From VBDM01 sp035651815 (GTDB taxonomy: Bacteria > Pseudomonadota > Gammaproteobacteria > Burkholderiales > SG8-39), in contig DASRFB010000071.1 of assembly GCA_035651815.1 (NCBI GenBank), positions 18,426 through 82,425 of the forward strand: a DNA stretch of 64,000 nt, given 5' to 3'. Position numbers and translations under genes: made by a program. This document shows, piece after piece, positions 57,949-64,000 of the stretch (positions are counted from its first letter, which is position 1; every line of letters starts with the position of its first letter). The notes below the pieces were generated by a model. The model was not told where the DNA came from, searched no databases, and saw only the letters and a list, made by a program, of their open reading frames with translations.

Positions 57949-58182
57949 CTAAGGCTCCTCGCCCCGCGCTCGGCCGAGCGACGGAGTCGGGAATGTCTCG
58001 GGCCGGCCCGAGCCGCTGACGTCGCAGTACATGTTCGTACGATCGCAGTCGAAGATCCGGTAGCAGCCCGGACACTGCGCGATCAACCCCAAGCGCGCCG
58101 CGCGCTCGAACTGGTGCAGCGTCGGGAATTGCATCGTGGAGCGAAAATATTTGCGGCAGTGCGCGCAGTGCACATACGTCAC
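57949..58182 (-). CDS. Small zinc-ribbon-like protein
   Basis: This 77-residue soluble protein carries two CxxC pairs (C6/C9 in HCAHC and C37/C40 in CPGC) and further cysteines C46 and C53. The layout suggests a zinc ribbon with a redox-type or structural role. I do not recognise a family. It begins MTYVHCAHCRKYF at 58182 and precedes the large cytochrome/propeller gene by 69 bases. It is divergent from the histidine kinase. Confidence 0.6.
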   Translation of the reverse strand: MTYVHCAHCRKYFRSTMQFPTLHQFERAARLGLIAQCPGCYRIFDCDRTNMYCDVSGSGRPETFPTPSLGRARGEEP

Positions 58183-58201
58183 GAGCGTTACGCTGTCGGC
58201 T

Positions 58202-58228
58202 CCGGGGCCGAGGCCCGGTGTCTTTTTT
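58202..58228 (+). terminator. Terminator-like hairpin upstream of the kinase operon
   Basis: CCGGGGCC-GA-GGCCCGG forms a GC-rich stem with one unpaired G and is followed by TGTCTTTTTT. It sits in the 218-base gap between two divergent genes, so no gene upstream on the plus strand obviously needs it. It may attenuate a longer leader transcript of the kinase gene. The rest of the gap shows no supported gene; a TACACT box lies at 58380-58385. Confidence 0.4.
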
Positions 58229-58400
58229 GTCGGAATGGTCCCCCCTTCGGTGAATCGGCCGGATTGCCGCCCCGGGACAAGTCGTCGCGGGCGAAACCGG
58301 CAGGCACGAATCTATGCCGATTCATTCGGCGGCGGAACTCGGAGTACTCCTAGGGCATGGCGGAAAATCCCGCGAGTCGTACACTAGCGAACGCGGAGAC

Positions 58401-59879
58401 ATGATCCGAACGATGCAGCACGAACCTTTGATCGAGATAGTCGACCGCGCCGCCGACTTCATCGCAATGACCGACGCCGACGGACGCCTCACGTACCTGA
58501 ATGCCGCCGCCCGCGTGACGGTAGGGCTGTCGCCGACGCGCGACATCGGAACGACCCTGCTTTTCGACTACCACCCGGCTTGGGTCGTGGACGTGCTGCG
58601 CGGCACCGCGCTTCCCGAGGCGCGGCGCGCCGGAAGGTGGTCGGCCGAGACGGCGCTGCTGCATCGGGACGGGCGCGAGATCCCGGTGTCGCAGACCATC
58701 GTCGCGCACCGGGACGCGGACGGCCGACTGCGCGGATACTCGACTATCGCGCGCGAAATCTCGGACCGGCACAGGCGCGAGCTCGAGCGCCAGGCCCTGT
58801 TCGAGGCGCTCACGCGCAGCGAGGCGCAGTTCAAGCGCGCTCAGGCGCTCGCGCACATCGGCAGCTACGAGATCACGATCCCGTGGTGCGGTCAGGACTA
58901 CTGGTCGGAGGAGGTGTACCGCATCCTCGGACTCGACCCTTCGCTCGACGAGCTGGCCGCGGAGAACTCGATCTGGCGCTTCGTACACCGCGGGGACCGC
59001 GGACACGCCGAAGAAGCGTACGCGCGGGCGGTGCGCGAAGGACGCTCGTTCGATGCCGAGTTTCGCATCGTGCGTCCCGACGGCGCGGTGCGCTCGATCC
59101 ACACGCTGGGCGGGCCCGTCAAAGCCGGCAGCTCGATGATCCGACTGGCGGGCACGTTGCAGGACATCACCGAGCGCAAGCACGCCGAGAGCGTGCTCCA
59201 GAACCTGGCCGGTCAGCTCATCAAGGCGCAGGAAGAGGAGCGCGGCCGCATCGGCCGCGAGTTGCACGACCACGTCAGCCAGCGGCTCGGCATCGTCGCG
59301 ATCAGGCTCGATGAGCTGCGCAGGATCTCCGCCGCGAAGGTCGCGGGCCTGGACCGCCGCCTGGAGGAGGCGCTGCGGCAGATCAACGAGATCACGGGCG
59401 ACATCCACCGCCTGTCGCACCGACTGCATTCGGCGACGCTGTACGACCTCGGGCTCGTGCCCGCGATCCGGCGGCTCGCCGAGGAGTTCTCGGAGCATCA
59501 TCACGTCGAAGTGGAGTGCACCTTCTCTTCGATCCCGAGGCGCTTGCCGCCCGACGTCGCCCTGTGCCTGTTCCGGATCGCAGAGGAGGCGTTGAGCAAC
59601 GTCGCCCGGCATAGCGGAGCGGCGTCTGCACAGGTGCACCTCGCGCGCAACGCGGACGGCATCCACCTGATGATCACCGATACCGGCGTCGGCTTCGATG
59701 CCCGCGCCGCCAGCGACAAGGCCTGCCTCGGGCTCGTCAGCATGCGCGAGCGTTGCCGGCCGATACGGGCGAACGTCCTCGTCCATTCGACCCCGGGACG
59801 TGGCACCACGGTCGGCGTGTGGGTCCCGTCGGAGAGCCTCGAGATGCCTCGCGGCGATGACGCCGGCGAGTCCCATTGA
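58401..59879 (+). CDS. PAS-domain sensor histidine kinase (NarL/HisKA_3 type)
   Basis: This 492-residue sensor kinase lacks transmembrane helices and is therefore cytosolic. A PAS domain is at about 10-115 and a PAS_3-like domain at about 150-265. The HisKA_3 box is RGRIGRELHDHVSQRLG with phospho-acceptor H289, and the HATPase_c domain carries EALSNVARHSGA and DTGVGFD. It probably detects a cytosolic small molecule or redox state and phosphorylates the LuxR-type regulator encoded next. ATG at 58401 has GGAG close upstream; ATG at 58314 in frame would add 29 residues. Confidence 0.88.
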   Translation: MIRTMQHEPLIEIVDRAADFIAMTDADGRLTYLNAAARVTVGLSPTRDIGTTLLFDYHPAWVVDVLRGTALPEARRAGRWSAETALLHRDGREIPVSQTIVAHRDADGRLRGYSTIAREISDRHRRELERQALFEALTRSEAQFKRAQALAHIGSYEITIPWCGQDYWSEEVYRILGLDPSLDELAAENSIWRFVHRGDRGHAEEAYARAVREGRSFDAEFRIVRPDGAVRSIHTLGGPVKAGSSMIRLAGTLQDITERKHAESVLQNLAGQLIKAQEEERGRIGRELHDHVSQRLGIVAIRLDELRRISAAKVAGLDRRLEEALRQINEITGDIHRLSHRLHSATLYDLGLVPAIRRLAEEFSEHHHVEVECTFSSIPRRLPPDVALCLFRIAEEALSNVARHSGAASAQVHLARNADGIHLMITDTGVGFDARAASDKACLGLVSMRERCRPIRANVLVHSTPGRGTTVGVWVPSESLEMPRGDDAGESH

Positions 59880-59905
59880 CGCATTCCAGTATCGCGGGGC
59901 GGAGG

Positions 59906-60544
59906 ATGAGACGACCGCGCATCCTGCTCGCAGATGATCACACCATGGTAGTCGAGGCGCTGCAGCACCTGCTGCAGAAACATTTCGACGTCGTCGGGGC
60001 CGTCTCCGACGGGCACGCGCTGCTCAAGGCGGCCGCGCGACTGAAGCCCGACGCGGTCGTGGTGGACATCGGCATGCCGCTGCTGAACGGCCTAGAGGCC
60101 GGGCGGCGGCTGAAGTCCCTCCATCCGACGATCAAGCTCGTCTACATCACTCAGAACCCGGAACCGAGCCACGCCGAGGCCGCGCTCGGCCAGGGAGCGT
60201 CGGGCTACCTGCTGAAGAACTCGGCGGCGTCGGAGCTGAAGAAGGCGATCCGGCAGGCGCTGAGGGGCGGCTCTTACGTCTCCGCGCCGGTGGCGCGCGC
60301 GCTGGCGCGCGCATCGGCAGCGGGGCGCGACAAGCCCAGGCCGTTGGACCTCACGCCGCGCATGATGGAGGTGCTCCAGCTCGTTGCCGAAGGCAAACAC
60401 ATGAAGGAGGTCGCCGCGATCCTCGGCATCAGCCACCGCACCGTCGAATTCCACAAGTACAGGCTCATGCAGATCGTCGGCGCCCGCACGAACGCCGAGC
60501 TGGTGCGCTATGCGATCAAGCAGGGTCTGATCCACACGACGTGA
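59906..60544 (+). CDS. LuxR/NarL-family response regulator
   Basis: This 212-residue DNA-binding response regulator has a receiver domain with ILLADDHTMVVEAL, phospho-acceptor D54 in VVVDIGMP, the switch threonine in VYITQN, and lysine K104-region LLKNSA. The LuxR helix-turn-helix reads LTPRMMEVLQLVAEGKHMKEVAAILGIS in its usual place near the C-terminus. ATG at 59906 is chosen because it starts at the conserved RPRILLADD; a TTG at 59876 overlapping the kinase stop (TTGA) is an alternative. Its stop overlaps the GTG of the dioxygenase gene. Confidence 0.9.
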   Translation: MRRPRILLADDHTMVVEALQHLLQKHFDVVGAVSDGHALLKAAARLKPDAVVVDIGMPLLNGLEAGRRLKSLHPTIKLVYITQNPEPSHAEAALGQGASGYLLKNSAASELKKAIRQALRGGSYVSAPVARALARASAAGRDKPRPLDLTPRMMEVLQLVAEGKHMKEVAAILGISHRTVEFHKYRLMQIVGARTNAELVRYAIKQGLIHTT

Positions 60545-61821
60545 GCCCCACGAGCCCGGACGCGCCCGCCGTCACCGCCGATTTCGACGGCGATTGCGCC
60601 CGCTTTGCGTCGTTCTGGCGGGACGGCGGCGTCGGGCGCGACGAGGCGCGCGCGGCGCGCCGGCGCTTCCTCACCGTGCATGCCGGGACGCTCTACGGCC
60701 GGATCACGCGGGGATACTCGCGCTTCGTCCGAGTCGAGCGGATCGTGTACGAGGCCGCCGAGGCCGTGCCCGGCCTCGCGCCGACCCGCGCGGAGGTTGC
60801 CGCCGAATCGGAGCGGCTGCAGCGGGACAAGGCGGGCCTAGAGATCGACCAAGGCATCCTGGTCTCGGCGATTCTCGCCGACGCACACGCCGGCCGCCAC
60901 CTGTGCCACGCGATGCTGCTGCCGAAGCCGGAGTCGCTCGAGCGCCTGCCGGAGCTCGAGCGGCACGGGCGCGTCGACCTCGGCGCGGCCGAGGTCGTGC
61001 GCGAAGGCAAGGCGTCGATCGTCGTCCAGAAGAACCCGCGCCATCTGAACGCCGAGGACGACACGACGCTCGCCGCCGCCGAGACCGCCGTCGACCTCGC
61101 GATCCTCGACCCGCGCACCGAGGTGTGCGTGCTGCGCGGCGGTCCGGTGCAAAGCGGCCGGCACGCGGGGCTGCGCGTGTTCGGGAGCGGCATCAACCTC
61201 ACGCACCTGTACTACGGCAAGATCCCGTTCCTGTGGTACCTCGAGCGCGACCTCGGCGTCGTCAGCAAGATCTACCGCGGCCTCGCGCGCGAGGATGCGC
61301 CGCCCGACGACGTCGCGGGCAACACGCGCGAGAAGCTCTGGATCGCCGCGGTCGAGGGCTTCGCGATCGGCGGCCACTGCCAGTATCTCCTCGTGATGGA
61401 TCACGTCGTCGCGGAAGAGAGCGCGTACCTGACGCTGCCCGCGCGCAAGGAAGGCATCATCCCGGGCGCCGCGAACCTGCGGCTCGCGCGCTTCACCGGC
61501 GACCGTATCGCGCGCCAGCTCGTCATGGCCGAGCGCCGGCTCGATTGCGCGAGCCCTGAGGGGCGGCTCGTCTGCGACGAGCTCTGCGCGCGCGGAGACA
61601 TGGACGCCGCGATCGCGCGCGCGGTCGAGCGGCTGACCACCTCGGGCGTGGTCGGCGCGATCGCCAACCGGCGCGCGTTCCGGCTCGCGCAGGAGCCGCT
61701 CGACCTGTTCCGCGAGTACATGGCGCTCTACGCGATCGAACAGGCCTACTGCCACTTCAGCCCGGCGCTGATCGACAACCTCGAGCGTTACTGGAACGCG
61801 AAAGAGCGCAAGCCGGTCTGA
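60541..61821 (+). CDS. DpgC-like cofactor-independent dioxygenase (enoyl-CoA hydratase superfamily)
   Basis: This 426-residue protein has an N-terminal helical region followed by a crotonase-fold core. Core motifs KNPRHLNAEDDTTLAAAETAVDLAILDP, VLRGGPV, FGSGINLTHLYYG, WIAAVEGFAIGGHCQYLLVMD and RKEGIIPGAANLRL correspond closely to DpgC, which oxidises 3,5-dihydroxyphenylacetyl-CoA with O2 and no cofactor to the glyoxylate. In glycopeptide producers this makes dihydroxyphenylglycine; here no NRPS is present, so a catabolic role is likelier. GTG start 60541 overlaps the regulator's TGA, so the three genes form one unit. Confidence 0.8.
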   Translation: MSPTSPDAPAVTADFDGDCARFASFWRDGGVGRDEARAARRRFLTVHAGTLYGRITRGYSRFVRVERIVYEAAEAVPGLAPTRAEVAAESERLQRDKAGLEIDQGILVSAILADAHAGRHLCHAMLLPKPESLERLPELERHGRVDLGAAEVVREGKASIVVQKNPRHLNAEDDTTLAAAETAVDLAILDPRTEVCVLRGGPVQSGRHAGLRVFGSGINLTHLYYGKIPFLWYLERDLGVVSKIYRGLAREDAPPDDVAGNTREKLWIAAVEGFAIGGHCQYLLVMDHVVAEESAYLTLPARKEGIIPGAANLRLARFTGDRIARQLVMAERRLDCASPEGRLVCDELCARGDMDAAIARAVERLTTSGVVGAIANRRAFRLAQEPLDLFREYMALYAIEQAYCHFSPALIDNLERYWNAKERKPV

Positions 61822-61870
61822 GTCATGACGAACCAGCGGAGCGGACACCGTCTCCACGGAGCGACACTCG

Positions 61871-62104
61871 ATGAAGAATATCGCCACCTTCGTTCTCGTT
61901 TCCCTCGCCGCGCTCGCCGCGGGACCCGCGTCGGCGCACGAGTCCGACAAGCTCGAGCGCGCGGCGCAGAAGACCGGAGCCGCGCTCGAGCGCGCGGCGC
62001 ACAAGACCGGGCACGCGCTGAAGAAGGCCGCCGTCAAGACCGGCCAGGCGCTCGAGAAAGCCGGCCGCAAGACCGCGAAGTGGATCGACGAGAAGACTAG
62101 CTAG
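61871..62104 (+). CDS. Small periplasmic protein with 11-residue repeats
   Basis: This 77-residue protein has a signal peptide (MKNIATFVLVSLAALAAGPASA). The mature part is four near-identical 11-residue units of the pattern K/R-A-A-x-K-T-G-x-A-L-E/K, giving a strongly amphipathic, lysine-rich helix resembling LEA-type or apolipoprotein repeats. It follows the DpgC-like gene by 49 bases and has ACGGAG upstream. It may bind membranes or chaperone envelope proteins. Its stop overlaps that of the opposing MerR–TPR gene in CTAG. Confidence 0.72.
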   Translation: MKNIATFVLVSLAALAAGPASAHESDKLERAAQKTGAALERAAHKTGHALKKAAVKTGQALEKAGRKTAKWIDEKTS

Positions 62105-62904
62105 CGCCGCTCGACCAGGCGCCGGTACTGCGCCATGTGCCGGATCGCCTTCGCGGGCTTGTTCAGGTCCTCGCACAGGAGCGCCAGGTTGTAGTGGCAG
62201 TCGGCGAACTGCGGGTTCTTGCGCAGCGCCTCCTCGTACGCCGCCAGCGCCTCGTCCTTGCGCTCCATGTCCTCGAGCAGCACGCCGAGGTTGTACCAGA
62301 GCACCGGATCGCCGCCGCACGCGGCGAGCGCCCGCCGGTAGGCGGACTCGGCCTCGGCGAAGCGGCCGTCCTCGTGCAGCAGCAGCCCGAGGTTGACGTG
62401 CGCCGACAGGTGCGACGCGTCGGCCGCGATCGCGCGCTCGTACGCGGCGCGCGCGCCCGGCAGGTCGGTGCGCTCGAGCGCGAGCGCGCGCTCGAAGCAT
62501 TCCTCGGCGCTCGGGCCCCGGCGCTCGATCACCCTGAGCGAGCCGGCGGCGGGCTCCACCTCGAGCGCGAGCAGGTACTGTCCCGAGTCGGCCTGCCAGC
62601 GGCTCGCGCCTTCCTTCACCACCACGCGGTCGGCGACCGCGCCGATCGACAGGCCGGACAGGGGCACCGCGGTCGGAAGCTGCCGCCTGAGCTCCTTCAG
62701 CGATCGCGTGATCCGCCGCGCCGGCACCTTGGCGGCGGCGAGCGCCTGCGCAGTGCGCAGCACGATCAGGTCCTGGAACGAGAAGAGCAGCGAGCGGCGC
62801 GGGCCGCGCGCGGGCGACACGAACCCGGCCTTCACCAGGCTGTGGATCGTGCTGCGGGAAAGATTGAGCAGCCGCTCGACGTCGCGGACGCCGTACTGGT
62901 GCAT
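62101..62904 (-). CDS. MerR-like HTH protein fused to TPR repeats
   Basis: This 267-residue protein begins with a MerR-type winged helix (YGVRDVERLLNLSRSTIHSLVKAGFV, residues 4-29, then SFQDLIVLRTAQ). The middle is a linker, and the last half is three to four tetratricopeptide repeats (e.g. HLSAHVNLGLLLHEDGRFAEAESAYRRAL, VLWYNLGVLLEDMERKDEALAAYEEAL, shown by their LG/Y spacing). It probably regulates transcription with a protein partner. It lies 16 bases after ku on the same strand. Confidence 0.82.
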   Translation of the reverse strand: MHQYGVRDVERLLNLSRSTIHSLVKAGFVSPARGPRRSLLFSFQDLIVLRTAQALAAAKVPARRITRSLKELRRQLPTAVPLSGLSIGAVADRVVVKEGASRWQADSGQYLLALEVEPAAGSLRVIERRGPSAEECFERALALERTDLPGARAAYERAIAADASHLSAHVNLGLLLHEDGRFAEAESAYRRALAACGGDPVLWYNLGVLLEDMERKDEALAAYEEALRKNPQFADCHYNLALLCEDLNKPAKAIRHMAQYRRLVERR

Positions 62905-62920
62905 CGCCTGCGGCCGGGGG

Positions 62921-63805
62921 CTACTTCTTCGCCGCCTTTTTCGCGGGCGCGGCCTGTGCGGCCGCGCGCCTCGCGGGCTTGCGCGCCTCGGCCTCCTTGG
63001 CCTTCGAAGGCGCCGCGCCTTTCTTCTCGAGGCTCGCGCGCAGCGCCTCCATCAGGTCGATCACCTGGCCCCCGCCCTGCGGCGCTTCCTCGGTCATGGT
63101 GATCTCCTGGCCCTCGACCTTCTTCTGCACCGCGGCCTCGATGCGCTCCTTCACCTCGTCCTTGTACGCGGCGGGGTCGAAGGCTTCGGAGGCCTGCTGC
63201 TCGATCAGCTGGCGCGCGAGCTTCAGCTCGGCGTCCTTGACCTCGGTCTTGGGGATCTCGATGTCGCCGATCTTCCTCACCTCGTCGGCGTAGAGCAGCT
63301 GCTGCATCACGAGGCCGTCCGTGCCATCGACTTCCACCGGCCGCAGCATCACGATGTACTGCTTGCCGCGCGCCGCCCAGCGCCCGAGCGCGCAGCGCCC
63401 GGTCTCGCGCAGCGCCTTCGCGAGCAGCGCGTAGGGCTTGGCGCCGCCCTTGTCGGGCGCGAGGTAATACGCCTTGTCGAAGTACACGGGATCGACCGAT
63501 TCGAGCGGCACGAACTCGGTGATCTCGGCGGTGTGCGTGCCGGTTTCTTCCAGCGCCTTCAGCTCCTCGGGCGAGAACATCACGTACTGGTCCTTGGCGA
63601 ACTCGTAGCCCTTCACCATGTCCTCGCGCGGGACGACGACCTCCTCCTTGGCGCAGAGGTACTGCTGCTTGAGGCGCGAGCCGCACGCCCTGTGCAGGAG
63701 GTTGAAGGAGATCGCGCGGCTCGCCTCGGTGGCCGAGTACAGCTTCACCGGGATCGAGACCAGCCCGAACGAGACGCTGAGCGATGCGATGGATCGTGCC
63801 ACCAT
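62921..63805 (-). CDS. ku: Bacterial Ku protein
   Basis: This 294-residue bacterial Ku homodimer subunit binds DNA ends and recruits LigD for non-homologous end joining. It begins MVARSIASLSVSFGLVSIPVKLYSATE, a typical start, followed by SFNLLHRACGSRLKQQYLC and the core VKGYEFAKDQYVMF. The C-terminus is an extended alanine/lysine-rich tail (about 260-294) of the sort that modulates DNA binding in bacterial Ku. A promoter with TTGATT and CATAAT (18-bp spacing) lies upstream, and the ligD end lies beyond it. Confidence 0.94.
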   Translation of the reverse strand: MVARSIASLSVSFGLVSIPVKLYSATEASRAISFNLLHRACGSRLKQQYLCAKEEVVVPREDMVKGYEFAKDQYVMFSPEELKALEETGTHTAEITEFVPLESVDPVYFDKAYYLAPDKGGAKPYALLAKALRETGRCALGRWAARGKQYIVMLRPVEVDGTDGLVMQQLLYADEVRKIGDIEIPKTEVKDAELKLARQLIEQQASEAFDPAAYKDEVKERIEAAVQKKVEGQEITMTEEAPQGGGQVIDLMEALRASLEKKGAAPSKAKEAEARKPARRAAAQAAPAKKAAKK

Positions 63806-63831
63806 GGTGCTCTCCCGACGAAGGGGCGCGT

Positions 63832-63861
63832 ATTATGAACGCAAAACTTCAGCGGAATCAA
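63832..63861 (-). promoter_or_regulatory. Putative ku promoter
   Basis: On the minus strand TTGATT (63861-63856) and CATAAT (63837-63832) are separated by 18 bases, a reasonable sigma-70 promoter between ligD and ku. The predicted leader is about 20 bases. The ribosome site GGGAGAG precedes the ATG. Confidence 0.5.
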
Positions 63862-63871
63862 GCGGTCGCGC

Positions 63872-64000
63872 TCAGGACTTCGCGTTCTCCAGGACCTTTT
63901 CCAGGCTCTGCTTCCGGGTCAGGGCGTCGGCCCAGCGGTCCCCGGTCTTCGCCAGGCGCTCGGGCGCGTTGGTGATCCTGAAGTCCAGCGGGTGCGCCTT
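63872..64000 (-). CDS. ligD: DNA ligase D (LigD), C-terminal end
   Basis: The window cuts this gene; only the last 42 residues and the stop are present. The segment HPLDFRITNAPERLAKTGDRW and the final SLEKVLENAKS match the C-terminus of the polymerase/primase domain of LigD, as in the architectures where that domain comes last. It lies 66 bases upstream of ku on the same strand. LigD fills and seals broken ends with Ku. The remainder lies beyond the right edge. Confidence 0.8.
   Translation of the reverse strand, partial: KAHPLDFRITNAPERLAKTGDRWADALTRKQSLEKVLENAKS

Noticed and set aside
61825..62100. Alternative plus-strand frame over the 11-residue-repeat protein
   Set aside because: It encodes an arginine-rich sequence without signal or motif, while the overlapping frame gives a clean signal peptide and regular repeats.

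Overview
The window is GC-rich, almost fully coding DNA from a betaproteobacterium, most likely Burkholderiales or a close relative. The evidence is the divergent sdhC/sdhD and mdh pair, the mdh–citE-like–prpB–prpC order, two orphan Bug-type (tripartite tricarboxylate) binding proteins, and many small aromatic/acid-catabolism operons. No plasmid, phage, transposase, CRISPR array, rRNA or tRNA gene was recognised. No gene-free stretch exceeds 300 bases; the longest are about 0.2 kb (45662-45866 and 58183-58400), and both are described below.

1-11.2 kb is central metabolism. The sdhC and sdhD anchor genes leave leftward. A rightward operon carries mdh, a CitE-like lyase, prpB, prpC, a small secreted protein, prpD and acnA, linking the TCA and 2-methylcitrate cycles. 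It ends at a palindromic repeat shared with a convergent PrpF/GalD-type tautomerase gene. 11.2-19.5 kb is a leftward catabolic operon: an extradiol-type VOC protein, a lipoprotein substrate-binding protein, a two-subunit Tat-exported molybdenum hydroxylase, an FMN reductase, an FAH-family hydrolase and a carboxymuconolactone decarboxylase-like protein. mmsA lies upstream, behind a second copy of the repeat. 19.6-25.5 kb has two convergent MFS transporters, a Bug binding protein, an alpha/beta hydrolase and a hydroxymuconic-semialdehyde-type dehydrogenase. 25.7-30.6 kb has a type IB topoisomerase, small envelope proteins, a polysaccharide-deacetylase-like protein, an ACMSD-like amidohydrolase and a hydrolase.

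30.6-38.6 kb looks like a split AttEFGH-type export system. An FtsX-like permease and an AttH lipocalin-like protein flank a SAM methyltransferase. The matching LolD/MacB-type ATPase lies about 3 kb away, fused by overlap to the end of a branched-chain amino-acid-type (liv) operon that lacks livF (37.9-42.6 kb). Between the two halves sit an M24-fold protein whose metal ligands are mostly replaced and an orphan binding protein. 42.6-49.6 kb carries an amidase, a cupin, a DUF2848 protein, a flavin reductase, a glutathione transferase, an FAD monooxygenase coupled to a degenerate cyclase-domain protein, and a second Bug protein.

49.6-58.2 kb is rich in exported proteins: an M1 aminopeptidase, a SoxC-type molybdoenzyme with a monohaem cytochrome, several lipoproteins and a large carboxypeptidase-regulatory/cytochrome c/propeller-like protein. 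58.4-62.1 kb holds a PAS histidine kinase, a LuxR-type regulator and a DpgC-like cofactor-free dioxygenase joined by overlapping start/stop codons, followed by a tiny periplasmic protein built of 11-residue repeats. The window closes with a MerR–TPR protein, Ku and the end of LigD (bacterial NHEJ).

The strongest candidates for something undescribed are the sensor–regulator–DpgC unit, the split Att system with its inserted methyltransferase, and the 52-58 kb exported redox cluster. All functional links are inferred from sequence alone.
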